Assembly: GCF_003581585.1 (NCBI RefSeq)
Contig: NZ_QXIR01000020.1
Location: 19,886 to 83,885 of the forward strand
Source: Bacillus salacetis
Lineage (GTDB): Bacteria > Bacillota > Bacilli > Bacillales > Bacillaceae_B
Length of the DNA: 64,000 bases
Direction of reading: 5' to 3'
Below are positions 37,468-45,563 of the stretch, piece by piece. The notes under the pieces are model-generated. The model had not been told where the DNA came from. It searched no databases and saw nothing but the letters and a program-made list of their open reading frames with translations. The stretch's first letter is position 1, and each line of letters opens with the position of its first letter. The translations under genes were made by a program, and so were the position numbers.

Positions 37468-37543
37468 GGGCAAATCAGTCGAAAGGCTGGGGCGCAAAAC
37501 TACAGGGGCTACCATCCGGGACGGATATGCCAGCCAGTTGCAC
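37468..37543 (+). ncRNA. c-di-GMP-I (GEMM) riboswitch aptamer
   Basis: The class I pattern can be followed base by base: GCAA/TTGC closing helix (P1), CAGTC-GAAA-GGCTG hairpin with its GAAA tetraloop (P2), the GGCGCAAA joining segment with the conserved CGCAAA, then the P3 arm GGGGCTA...AGCC with a small ATCCG/CGGAT tip. It lies 72 bp before a GGDEF diguanylate cyclase gene, a known gene association. A possible promoter, TTACGG (37418-37423), 17 bp, TATAAG (37441-37446), puts the RNA start just ahead. Confidence 0.92.
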
Positions 37544-37554
37544 ACTACGTATGG

Positions 37555-37579
37555 CGCCCTCTTTGAGTGCGTTTTTTTT
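37555..37579 (+). terminator. Expression-platform terminator of the riboswitch
   Basis: Hairpin CGCCCTC-TTT-GAGTGCG (37555-37571, one mismatch) followed by eight T lies 12 bp after the aptamer and 37 bp before the cyclase start. Ligand binding probably decides whether this hairpin forms. Confidence 0.85.
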
Positions 37580-37615
37580 CTTGCTTCATATTAGTAGTGT
37601 AGGGAGAGAGTCACC

Positions 37616-38656
37616 ATGACAAATATTATGCCAATGTCAATCCAAAAACTAAAGTATAGATTCTATGCTGTTTTACTGCCTGTCTTTCTTTTCGTCGCAT
37701 GCTTAGGGTGGTATGAAGAAGTAAATGCAGAGTCACCCGATGACCTTAATTTGATATTACTGCCGATTCTGGTCATCTTATTCTTCATATCAACCTTGAT
37801 CGTCTTTTTTAAGAAAAGCTGGATTGAAACATCGGAAAAGATCATGGTCATAGCAATCTGCATAGTAAGTGCCATCAGGTTCACCCATGCAGTCAGCTTT
37901 GAACTGGAACGCACGATGACACTCGGGCCGTTCACTTATTGGATGCCGATGTTTTACATGTTTTTATTTTTCCTCCTGAACACCAAGTGGGCTCTTCTTA
38001 CGACCATTTCCACTTACGTATGGTTTCTTGGGGTAGCCCTATATAAACTGCCTGTATTAATCGGAACGCCGGCAATGTATGTACTCGTCCACTACTTCTT
38101 TGCGAACCTTGTCTTCATAGTGACCCTCTTTTTCCTTCAGACCGTCAAGCAAAATTACATCAAAGCAGAAGTTCTGGAGGAGATGGCCAACACGGATTAC
38201 CTGACGGGGCTGCCAAACCGCAGGAAAATCGACCAGGAACTGATTCTCGCACTGGACAAGCAGCAGAAGCTGGCCATTATATACCTGGATATTGATTACT
38301 TTAAGCAAATCAACGATACCTACGGCCATACAGCAGGTGATCGATTACTGAAGGAATTCACAGTGAAAACGCTGGAAGTGATAGGGGAGAAAGACTTTCT
38401 CGGACGCTGGGGCGGCGAAGAATTCATGCTGATACTGAACGACCGGGACCTCGAGCATGCCTATCTCCTGGCGGAAAAAATCAGGAAGGAAATCTCAGAA
38501 AATCAATTTGAACATCTTGATACACTGACAGCCAGCTTCGGTGTAACGGAACGGCTGGCAGGCGATACCCTGGATACCCTTTTAAACAGGGCTGACAAAG
38601 CTTTATACGAAGCAAAGAACAGGGGAAGGAACCGAGTGGTTTCCATTAATAAATGA
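37616..38656 (+). CDS. Membrane diguanylate cyclase (GGDEF)
   Basis: The protein has 346 residues. About five or six N-terminal membrane helices (residues 17-180) form an MHYT/7TM-like sensor without a recognised ligand motif. The GGDEF domain runs from about 185 to the end: DYLTGLPNRR, DIDYFKQINDTYGH and the active-site loop GGEEF (266-270). The inhibitory I-site position, five residues upstream, reads GEKD (257-260), so the Arg of RxxD is missing while the Asp is kept. Should make c-di-GMP; expression appears to be controlled by the c-di-GMP riboswitch in its own leader. Confidence 0.93.
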   Translation: MTNIMPMSIQKLKYRFYAVLLPVFLFVACLGWYEEVNAESPDDLNLILLPILVILFFISTLIVFFKKSWIETSEKIMVIAICIVSAIRFTHAVSFELERTMTLGPFTYWMPMFYMFLFFLLNTKWALLTTISTYVWFLGVALYKLPVLIGTPAMYVLVHYFFANLVFIVTLFFLQTVKQNYIKAEVLEEMANTDYLTGLPNRRKIDQELILALDKQQKLAIIYLDIDYFKQINDTYGHTAGDRLLKEFTVKTLEVIGEKDFLGRWGGEEFMLILNDRDLEHAYLLAEKIRKEISENQFEHLDTLTASFGVTERLAGDTLDTLLNRADKALYEAKNRGRNRVVSINK

Positions 38657-38657
38657 G

Positions 38658-38692
38658 AAAAGCAGTCCGGAAGCCATTTCCAGACTGCTTTT
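38658..38692. terminator. Terminator between convergent genes
   Basis: A 10-bp perfect stem AAAAGCAGTC (38658-38667) with 38683-38692, A/T flanks, works for the cyclase gene and for the small gene ending at 38695. Confidence 0.85.
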
Positions 38693-38694
38693 TC

Positions 38695-38898
38695 TTATTC
38701 CTGTGCCTCTGTAACCGTCACATGCGTAACTTTTCCTAACTGAATTCTGTAAAGCACATTGTTCTCCTTGAAAACAAAGTGATCCGAATCATTTCCGAAG
38801 ATCTTATGAAGTACGGTTGCTTCTGTACGTTCATCTTCTATAAAAAAAGAAACGGGCTTGTCATGATCAAAATGGAATTCTACACGAAAGTTTTTCAC
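38695..38898 (-). CDS. Small hypothetical protein, about 67 residues
   Basis: Starts at GTG 38898, 8-9 nt after AAAGGAGA; the frame is open further to a TTG at 38916 that overlaps the ribosome site. It is rich in beta-type pattern (FRVEFHFDHDKPVSFFIEDE, NVLYRIQLGKVTHVTV), suggesting a small beta domain. No family recognised. Divergent to the acetamidase gene. Confidence 0.65.
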   Translation of the reverse strand: MKNFRVEFHFDHDKPVSFFIEDERTEATVLHKIFGNDSDHFVFKENNVLYRIQLGKVTHVTVTEAQE

Positions 38899-39034
38899 TG
38901 GATTGTCTCCTTTCAAATATCATCTCAACTATTACTTTCCCGATGTTCCCCTGGGTAAACGTGAACGAAATACTATTTGTTTCTGAAAAAATATGGTAAA
39001 GTAATGAAAAATTCAGAAAAAAAGGATGGTTGCT

Positions 39035-39964
39035 ATGCAAAAAGTCACAAAGGATCATTATTTTTATGCATTCAGCAAAGAAAATCAGGCTTCTGTCAAA
39101 GTGGAATCTGGAAGCAGCCTCACGATTGAAACCTATGACTGCTTTAAGAACCAGATTACTTCAGAAGATACTGTACTCGAGGCAATGGATTGGGATCAAA
39201 TCAACCCGGCCACTGGTGCGGTCTATGTAAAAGGTGCACAGCCTGGAGATATTTTAAAAGTGAAAATTGAAAAAATCGAAATGGGAGACAGGGGAGTGAT
39301 GATGGTAGAACCAGGTCTGGGTGTGGTGGGACACCGGATTAAGGAATCAGAAATAAAAATTATCCCGATCCACAACGATAAGGCGGTATTCAATGAAGAT
39401 ATCAGTCTTCCGCTGAATCCCATGATCGGTGTCATAGGGGTAGCGCCGGATGATGGTGCCATTTCCAATGGAACTCCCGGACCCCATGGCGGGAATATGG
39501 ACACGAAGCTGATTACAGAGGGAAGTACTTTGTATCTGCCTGTTTTCCATGAAGGGGCTCTGTTCGGGCTTGGAGACCTCCACGCCGCGATGGGGGACGG
39601 TGAAATAAGTGTAAGCGGAATCGAGATTCCCGGTAAAGTAACAGTGACACTTGAGGTGTTGATAGGCTCCTCGATTCCTTATCCATTTGTGGAGACCGAC
39701 GAGGGTCTTGCTGTCATCGTCTCTAAGGAAACAGTGGACGAGGCAGCTAAAAGTGCAGTCGAAATCATGGTGGATACATTCCTTCCGCAGACAAACCTGA
39801 CTCTGAACGAACTTACAATGCTGTTCAGTGCTGCAGGCCAATCGCAAATTTCCCAGATAGTGGACCCGCTCATGACAGCGAGATTTTTTGTGCCGCGCTA
39901 TATAGTAGACAAAGTAGGGAAACCAGGGTTTTTAAGTAGTGGAGACGAAGAAGTCAGAGGGTGA
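39035..39964 (+). CDS. Acetamidase/formamidase family amidase
   Basis: The protein has 309 residues from ATG 39035 (AAGGATGG 7 nt upstream; an ATG at 39026 overlaps it). FmdA/AmdA family: PATGAVYVKGAQPGD, the HGGNMD metal-binding block, and LFGLGDLHAAMGDGE. These cytosolic enzymes hydrolyse short-chain amides to the acid and ammonia. No amide transporter or regulator is adjacent. Monocistronic. Confidence 0.9.
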   Translation: MQKVTKDHYFYAFSKENQASVKVESGSSLTIETYDCFKNQITSEDTVLEAMDWDQINPATGAVYVKGAQPGDILKVKIEKIEMGDRGVMMVEPGLGVVGHRIKESEIKIIPIHNDKAVFNEDISLPLNPMIGVIGVAPDDGAISNGTPGPHGGNMDTKLITEGSTLYLPVFHEGALFGLGDLHAAMGDGEISVSGIEIPGKVTVTLEVLIGSSIPYPFVETDEGLAVIVSKETVDEAAKSAVEIMVDTFLPQTNLTLNELTMLFSAAGQSQISQIVDPLMTARFFVPRYIVDKVGKPGFLSSGDEEVRG

Positions 39965-40014
39965 ACATAAATAACTAGGCCGGCCATTGACTAGTGTAAT
40001 CCAGCAAAATTCCT

Positions 40015-40116
40015 TTAGGCACTTTGCTTCAGTTGGGACCGTTGGCTGATTGCTTTCAGAATGAAAAGTTTATCCTGCGGGGTAAGCATTCTCCAGCTTT
40101 TCACTTTAATCTTCAT
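40015..40116 (-). CDS. Small ORF, 33 residues, with strong ribosome site
   Basis: Minus-strand ATG at 40116 is preceded by AAAGGAGAGCG with 9-nt spacing. Reads MKIKVKSWRMLTPQDKLF, then ILKAISQRSQLKQSA and TAA. It is basic, amphipathic-looking, with one Trp and no Cys. Codons look like those of real genes rather than chance, but the length is too short to be sure. It lies alone between the acetamidase gene and a 55-bp repeat. Confidence 0.55.
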   Translation of the reverse strand: MKIKVKSWRMLTPQDKLFILKAISQRSQLKQSA

Positions 40117-40288
40117 AAGAATCGCTCTCCTTTGAATTTGTAATGGATGTGAATTTCTCGATGAAGAACCGCCTTGCTTTTGGCCTAGTTTTTATATATA
40201 AACTTAATACCCGTGCTTAAACACAATATAAACAACAAAAATTCTTACAATTTCCGGGGAAATATGTCGAAAGGGGAGCAGGTCCATC

Positions 40289-40343
40289 CTTTAACGCTTT
40301 AAAGCAACCGGGGACTGTCCCCGACTGCTTTAAAGCACTAAAG
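40289..40343. repeat. 55-bp palindromic repeat, copy 11 (last in window)
   Basis: Centre T40316, core CCGGGGACTGTCCCCG. Arms CTTTAACGCTTTAAAGCA / TGCTTTAAAGCACTAAAG. It abuts the hairpin of the murB terminator region. No further copy is found in the remaining 23.6 kb. Confidence 0.92.
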
Positions 40344-40378
40344 AGGCGGTTCCCTCTTCACATAAGAGAAAACCGCCT
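40344..40378 (-). terminator. Possible terminator after murB
   Basis: Stem AGGCGGTT (40344-40351) with AACCGCCT (40371-40378) and an inner stem CTCTT/AAGAG. The T-tract on the minus strand is poor, and the adjoining 55-bp palindrome may contribute. Confidence 0.5.
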
Positions 40379-40386
40379 TCTACAAC

Positions 40387-41328
40387 CTATTCTAAATCCT
40401 CGCCAATGATCCGCACTTCACGTTCAAGTTCCACATCGAACTTTTCCTTCACCGTCTTCTGGACATGCTCGATCAACGAGATATAATCTTTTGCCGTCGC
40501 GTTATCTTTGTTCACGATGAACCCTGCATGCTTGGTGGAAACCTCGGCACCGCCGATATTCGTTCCTTGCAGCTGGCTGTCCTGGATCAGCTTCCCGGCG
40601 AAATAGCCTGGGGGCCGCTTGAAGACTGAGCCGCAAGAAGGATATTCCAGCGGCTGTTTCGACTCGCGCTTGTACGTCAAGTCGTCCATGACAGCTTTGA
40701 TATCCGCATAGTTACCAGGCTTCAATTTAAACGTCGCTTCCAGCACGATATCCCCATTCTCCGGAATATTGCTCGTCCGGTAATCCAAATCGAGCTCGGA
40801 TGCCAGCCTCTTCACCAGGTTTCCTTCCTTATCAACCACATACGCGTAATCGAGGACATCCTTGATTTCACCGCCGTACGCACCTGCATTCATGTAAAGG
40901 GCACCGCCTACCGTCCCGGGGATCCCGCAGGCAAACTCAAGCCCTGATAGACTTTCAGCCAAGGCGCGGCGGGAGGCATCAATGATCCGCGCACCGCTCT
41001 GGGCGACAAGGGTCGCTCCTTCAGATGAAATGGAGATATCATCAAGATGCTTTAAATTGATGACGATTCCGCGGATGCCCCCATCCTTGATAATCAGGTT
41101 CGACCCGTTCCCTAACAATGTAAATGGAATGTTCTCCTCATTGGAAAGCTTCACGACGTTCTGTATCTCTTGGTACGTTGTCGGTGTAATGAAGAAATCA
41201 GCTTTCCCGCCAAGTTTCGTATAAAGATGGTCCCTGAGCATTTCATCTACTTTAATATTTTCAGTCTTAACCACTTCAAGCAATTTATCATGAATTTTCT
41301 TATTTTCGATCATTGACATCATTCCCAT
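40387..41328 (-). CDS. murB: UDP-N-acetylenolpyruvoylglucosamine reductase (stand-alone MurB)
   Basis: The protein has about 313 residues. The FAD-binding fold with [14 protein letters not shown] and [20 protein letters not shown] is clear; the catalytic Ser lies in [10 protein letters not shown] and the late Glu in [11 protein letters not shown]. It reduces enolpyruvyl-UDP-GlcNAc to UDP-MurNAc in peptidoglycan synthesis. The start is uncertain: ATG 41328 is used, with ATGs at 41322, 41319 and 41313 also in frame. It lies outside any mur/fts cluster, so it may be a second MurB (as the B. cereus group has two). Confidence 0.92.
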   Translation of the reverse strand: MGMMSMIENKKIHDKLLEVVKTENIKVDEMLRDHLYTKLGGKADFFITPTTYQEIQNVVKLSNEENIPFTLLGNGSNLIIKDGGIRGIVINLKHLDDISISSEGATLVAQSGARIIDASRRALAESLSGLEFACGIPGTVGGALYMNAGAYGGEIKDVLDYAYVVDKEGNLVKRLASELDLDYRTSNIPENGDIVLEATFKLKPGNYADIKAVMDDLTYKRESKQPLEYPSCGSVFKRPPGYFAGKLIQDSQLQGTNIGGAEVSTKHAGFIVNKDNATAKDYISLIEHVQKTVKEKFDVELEREVRIIGEDLE

Positions 41329-41533
41329 TTCAAGTTTTATTTCCCCTGTAGGCAAATGCCTTGCTTCTATAAGTATATGCCTAACCACGCCCAAAGGTAA
41401 ACGTTGGACAGAGAAATAATTTTACACAACTTACATCTTAATACAATCTGTAAAAAATTCAAATGAAGATTATACTCGAATAAAATATGTATAGGATCAA
41501 CTCCGGCTAACCAGGAAGTTGACCGCCGTAAAT

Positions 41534-41683
41534 TTAATCTTCCACCATTCTCAAACGGTGGTATTCAATCTTGCTTTTGATCTTGGTTTTCAGGGTTTGA
41601 TCCAGACAGCCTTCCAAAACACTGTTGTGATAGCCAAGCATGAATTGATGCCAGAAATGACGAACCTTGCTCAAGGGTTTCAA
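41534..41683 (-). CDS. Small protein, 49 residues, with strong ribosome site and promoter
   Basis: TTG start at 41683, 8 nt after a strong GAGGAGG site. The protein begins MKPLSKVRHFWHQFMLGYH and ends KIEYHRLRMVED. It is basic and helical, with aromatic residues in the N-terminal half and one Cys. A -10 TATAAT lies at 41718-41713 on the minus strand. The conserved-looking composition and signals argue for a real gene; I cannot name the family. Rest of the gap (41329-41533, 41684-41874) shows nothing else I can support. Confidence 0.6.
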   Translation of the reverse strand: MKPLSKVRHFWHQFMLGYHNSVLEGCLDQTLKTKIKSKIEYHRLRMVED

Positions 41684-41874
41684 TGGAATGGCCTCCTCGT
41701 GTTGTTTTTTCTATTATATAAACATTTTCCATGACATTTAAACGGTTTAGTGAAAAAGTGGCCTTTCGACATATGGATAGGAAACAGTTGGCACAGGCTT
41801 ATGGATATTTCAAATCATAGACTGCTAGAACTTGTCATACGATTAAACCAAGGCACTCTTTGAAGGAGATTACC

Positions 41875-42342
41875 ATGCGGAGAAGAAAATCGCCACTTCC
41901 TTTATTGGCGTTCGGTTTAGTCCTTATTTTTATCGTGTTCCTCGTTCTGAAATCCTGCGCGGGAGGCAGTTCACCACCGGACTCCCCGGAGACCGTGATT
42001 GAAAAATTCTATGAATATGAGCAAGACGGCGACTTCGGAAATTCATGGGAACTGTTTCATTCTGAAATGAAGAAGCGCTTCAAGAAATCTTCCTATATCC
42101 AAACAAAAAACCATGTCTTCCTGGGGCATATGGGCGTCGAAACGTTTGATATTGAAGTCGGGAAAATGAAGAAGCTTGAAGAGTGGAAAATGACTTCAGA
42201 CGGCCTTGTCTTCAAGGATGTGACAGAGGCGGAAGTGACCATGAAATACGACAGCCAATTCGGCATCATGGAGATCAGCCAGACCTGTTATGCTGTCCTG
42301 GAAAAAGGCGAGTGGAAGGTTCTCTGGGATTATAATTTTTAA
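41875..42342 (+). CDS. Membrane-anchored protein of unknown function
   Basis: The protein has 155 residues from ATG 41875, with AAGGAGAT upstream. N-terminal RRRK then one membrane helix (about 9-25) followed by a Cys (LKSCAGG), not a canonical lipobox because Lys-Ser precede it. The exported part, with ETVIEKFYEYEQDGDFGNSWELF and a beta-rich end, resembles the NTF2-like/DUF4878 fold group. Function unknown. Confidence 0.7.
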   Translation: MRRRKSPLPLLAFGLVLIFIVFLVLKSCAGGSSPPDSPETVIEKFYEYEQDGDFGNSWELFHSEMKKRFKKSSYIQTKNHVFLGHMGVETFDIEVGKMKKLEEWKMTSDGLVFKDVTEAEVTMKYDSQFGIMEISQTCYAVLEKGEWKVLWDYNF

Positions 42343-42507
42343 CATTAGGCTGCTTTCAGGAAAGCCATAACTGTATGCCAGTTAGAGCAGCAAATTTCAA
42401 GAGTATTAATCAAACATTTGATTAATAAAAAAATTTCTAAAAACAGGTTTTACCATCCAAAATCCGGGTATCTAGAAACTAACATTTTCAAAGGAGGGTG
42501 AGAAACT

Positions 42508-42642
42508 GTGACAATGCTGTTTATGAAAGCGCGCGAAATGTTTGAAAACGACGCCAAACGAGTTGAGAAGAGCGGAGAAGATTTATCCGCAAATCGTGTG
42601 TACCGCAGTAAACCTTCACCCATGGGCTTAAAAAAGAAATAA
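42508..42642 (+). CDS. Small ORF, 44 residues
   Basis: GTG 42508, with AAGGAGGGTG 8 nt upstream; ATG 42514 is the alternative. Reads MTMLFMKAREMFENDAKR through VYRSKPSPMGLKKK. Highly charged with a basic end and no hydrophobic segment. A terminator follows at 42661, which supports a real transcription unit. Family unknown. Confidence 0.6.
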   Translation: MTMLFMKAREMFENDAKRVEKSGEDLSANRVYRSKPSPMGLKKK

Positions 42643-42660
42643 CTTCAACCACTTGAACAA

Positions 42661-42690
42661 AACCAGCCCATAAATGGACTGGTTCTTTTT
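42661..42690 (+). terminator. Terminator after the 44-residue ORF
   Basis: Stem AACCAGCCCA (42661-42670) with TGGACTGGTT (42675-42684), one mismatch, tetraloop TAAA, then CTTTTTT. It ends directly at the left target duplication of the mobile element. Confidence 0.8.
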
Positions 42691-42698
42691 TATTGTAT

Positions 42699-42889
42699 GG
42701 TTCTTTTCGTAAACTTTGTTGCTATTCATTATAAATTTCAACTAATATCCTAATATATCGTCGGAAAATCCCTCGGTGAGAAGGAAAGAAAAGAGCTGCT
42801 CGTTCTTTTTAGGGAGTAAGACCTTTGTATACAGGGAAAAATCCGGCACCTGGGATATTTTGAAAGCAACAATATATGCGAAAACAGCC
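42699..42889 (-). mobile_element. 191-bp MITE-like element, copy 1
   Basis: Ends are GGTTCTTTTCGTAAACTTTG... and ...CAATATATGCGAAAACAGCC; the two ends are imperfect inverted repeats of about 28 bp (TTTTCG...TTGTTGC in both). Flanks TATTGTAT (42691-42698) and TATTGTAC (42890-42897) match in 7 of 8 bases, a likely target duplication. It is an inverted near-copy of 47622-47812, with exactly the same length. No transposase is encoded, so it would be mobilised in trans. Confidence 0.85.
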
Positions 42890-42897
42890 TATTGTAC

Positions 42898-43332
42898 AGG
42901 TATTCATTCTTCACCCTTATGCCTCCCGAAGAGACCCTTCAATCTGTACGGCTGTATCATCTAGAGCGGCCTTTCCTCCGGATCGTCTAATGCCTGCCGG
43001 TCTGCTCAATGCGCTCCCGCATAAGAAATGAAAAAATTGTCATATATTTAACTTTTTTGAAAATTCATGTTTTACATAATTAGGAGAGGGGTAATGAAGT
43101 AATTACAGACCGGCAATGCATAGGTAAAGCCTGCAATTTTTACATAAGAAAATGAAAGTGGATAAACTTGTCGGCATATAAAAGAAAGGGGGGAACACTA
43201 CATAACCTGTCGACTGAATGCTCAGTCATTCTTTCACCTCATGACTCAACTTCCCGGAATCTTTACTACAGCAAACTATTAACACCAATACAGTACCCAG
43301 ATAGAAAACTTATAAACAAAGGGGATCTTTAT
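42898..43332 (+). promoter_or_regulatory. Leader region of the sugar importer operon with a TetR-type dyad
   Basis: No convincing gene in this stretch. A perfect 6-4-6 dyad GACTGA-ATGC-TCAGTC lies at 43212-43227, about 105 bp before the first start; overlapping it, TGAATGCTCAGTCATTCT resembles the TGAATG(N6)CATTCA type of operator used by TetR-family FadR. A 9-bp inverted pair GCCGGTCTG/CAGACCGGC (42996-43004, 43106-43114) is also present. I see no convincing -35/-10 pair and no cre site. Confidence 0.4.
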
Positions 43333-44574
43333 ATGAAAAGGAAGCTATCATTATTGCTCATGTTCGTTCTTATGGTTTCAAGTTTCCTGGCAGGATGTTC
43401 TTCTTCAGAGAGCAGTTCTGGCGACGGAGAGACGGAATTAAGCTTTATCCACTGGCGCGGGGAGGACTCCGATGCATTCAAGGAATTGATCAGTCGATTT
43501 GAAGAGGAAAACCCGGATATCAAAGTCGAAATGACGGTCTATCCTTCTGAAAAATATCAGTCGACCGCACAGACACTGCTCCGCGACGGTTCCACAGGCG
43601 ATGTTTTCACTGCCTTCCCGGGATCACAATTCGAAGTCATCAAGAAAGCCGGTCTGTTTGAAGACTTGACAGGCGAGGACCTTGTCGGAAACTTCAATGA
43701 GAACCTGCTTGAAGCCGGACAGGATGGGGATAAACAGCTGGCGCTCCCGCTGCAGCTTGTCTACAACCAGCCGGTCTATAACAAAACCGTGTTCGATGAA
43801 CTGGGCCTTGAGCCAGCGGACGATTGGGAAGGATTCCTGGAGCTATGCGAGACACTCAAGGAAAATGGATACACCCCGATCGCATTCCCAGGGGCTGACA
43901 TCGGTCCAGGACAGATGATGAACCCGATGATGATGAACAACGCCCCTGAAGGTGTATTCGGGGAGTTGATGGACGGAGAAACAGAACTAACAGATGAGTG
44001 GTGGGTCAAGACACTGGCTCAATTCCAGGAGCTTATGGACAAAGGCTATATTGGCGAGGATGCCCTTGGTATGAAGCACGAGGGGGCCATTGCCCAGGTG
44101 GCCCAGGAAGAAGCCGCGATGCTGGCATCCGGTTCATATGCAATGGCCAACATCAAGGAATTGAATCCTGACCTTGAGCTCGGCCTGCTTGCACCGATTA
44201 CAGTGCCGGCCGACGAGGCACAGTTTGAAGGGATCCATACAACGACCTTCATGCTTGCCGTCAACAGCAAGTCCCAGCACAAAGAAGAAGCCAAGAAATT
44301 CATCGACTTCCTGTCACAGCCGGAAAATGCGGAGTACTATGCCAATGAAACCGGCCAGTTCCTGACGATCCCGGATATCAACTATGAATCCGAATCATTG
44401 AAGGCTGCCGCGGACTGGATGGACAAAAACACCCGATTCCAGCCTCGTTACCTGATTCCTGATGCTGACGTGGAAAAAGCGGTCATCGCTTCAATCCAGG
44501 ATGTCCTTGGCGGGGAGAGTCCGGAAACAGCCGCAAAGAATGCCCAGGAAATCGTTAACCAAAAGACAAAGTAA
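43333..44574 (+). CDS. Sugar-binding lipoprotein of a CUT1 ABC importer (SBP family 1)
   Basis: The protein has 413 residues from ATG 43333 (AAAGGGGAT upstream); the frame is open 55 codons further up without signals. Lipobox LAGC (Cys22). Family 1 features: IHWRGEDSDAFKELISRFEEENPDIKVE near the start and LPLQLVYNQPVYNKTVF. Binds an oligosaccharide or multiple-sugar ligand, not identifiable here. First gene of a three-gene operon with two permeases. Confidence 0.92.
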   Translation: MKRKLSLLLMFVLMVSSFLAGCSSSESSSGDGETELSFIHWRGEDSDAFKELISRFEEENPDIKVEMTVYPSEKYQSTAQTLLRDGSTGDVFTAFPGSQFEVIKKAGLFEDLTGEDLVGNFNENLLEAGQDGDKQLALPLQLVYNQPVYNKTVFDELGLEPADDWEGFLELCETLKENGYTPIAFPGADIGPGQMMNPMMMNNAPEGVFGELMDGETELTDEWWVKTLAQFQELMDKGYIGEDALGMKHEGAIAQVAQEEAAMLASGSYAMANIKELNPDLELGLLAPITVPADEAQFEGIHTTTFMLAVNSKSQHKEEAKKFIDFLSQPENAEYYANETGQFLTIPDINYESESLKAAADWMDKNTRFQPRYLIPDADVEKAVIASIQDVLGGESPETAAKNAQEIVNQKTK

Positions 44575-44646
44575 CGTTTTGATAGGGAGGGAGGCTGACT
44601 CTTTCCCTATTAAAATATGTTTCGGAGTTTAGGAGGAGGGGGTTCC

Positions 44647-45528
44647 ATGGATCTCAAGAAAAATAAAGTCCTGTATTTGTTTGTCCTGCCGGGCCTGATA
44701 CTATATTCGATCTTTTTTATCTATCCGACGTTAAGCGCCCTGTTCTATTCATTCACGGATTGGGACGGTTTGACGCCGCAGTATAATTTTGTCGGAGTGG
44801 ATAACTACATAAACATTTTTACCAATGATTCAATCTTTATAAAAGCATTCGGGAATAACTTGAAGTTCATGCTGTTCGTCGTTATCTTCCAAACGGCATT
44901 CTCGCTTCTTTTTGCCCTTTACCTTGTCAAAAACACCAAGACCAACATCTTACTAAGAGCTCTTTACTTCTTCCCGACCATCCTGTCATCCGTTTCGGTG
45001 GCATTCATCTGGTCCTTTGTCTATGACCCGAGCCTCGGGATATTGAATACGCTGCTTGAAAAAGCAAATCTCGAATTCCTGACATACAACTGGCTTGGGG
45101 ATCAGGATATCGCCATCTTCTCGATCGCCGTTGTCCAAGTATGGATGCATACCGGACAGATGCTGATCATCTTCGTCGCCGGGCTGCAGAACATACCGAA
45201 CGATTTATACGAAGTAGCCAAAATCGAGGGAGCTTCCAAATGGCAGCGATTCCGCTTCGTAACCTGGCCGCTTGTCGCCCCGGCAGCTACCATTGTTGTC
45301 GCCTATACGACCATCCAGTCATTCAAGGCCTTTGACCTGATTTTTGCCATGACGCGCGGAGGCCCGAACTACGCAACCGAAATTCTGGCTACACTGATTT
45401 ATTCAACGGCATTCCAAAGCTTTAAATTCGGATATGCTTCAGCGGAATCCGTCATATTCATGATCGTCATCGCCATCATAACGATCCTTCAATTCAAAGT
45501 GCTGCGGTCCGACAGAGCAGCGGGCTGA
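44647..45528 (+). CDS. Sugar ABC transporter permease, MalF/MsmF type
   Basis: The protein has 293 residues from ATG 44647 (AGGAGGAGGGGG upstream). Six helices, with the EAA loop EVAKIEGASKWQRFRFVTWPL and the Gly-rich end LIFAMTRGGPNYATE typical of CUT1 permeases. Acts as heterodimer with the next gene product. Confidence 0.93.
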   Translation: MDLKKNKVLYLFVLPGLILYSIFFIYPTLSALFYSFTDWDGLTPQYNFVGVDNYINIFTNDSIFIKAFGNNLKFMLFVVIFQTAFSLLFALYLVKNTKTNILLRALYFFPTILSSVSVAFIWSFVYDPSLGILNTLLEKANLEFLTYNWLGDQDIAIFSIAVVQVWMHTGQMLIIFVAGLQNIPNDLYEVAKIEGASKWQRFRFVTWPLVAPAATIVVAYTTIQSFKAFDLIFAMTRGGPNYATEILATLIYSTAFQSFKFGYASAESVIFMIVIAIITILQFKVLRSDRAAG

Positions 45529-45563
45529 TTTTTCTATAGAGATAAATAAGGAGGGGGAAGCTC

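Noticed and set aside
41519..41734. 71-residue plus-strand frame
   Set aside because: Antisense to the 49-residue protein, which has the start signals; the plus frame has none.
42776..42964. 62-residue plus-strand frame
   Set aside because: Mostly inside MITE copy 1, crosses its right end and duplication; no ribosome site.
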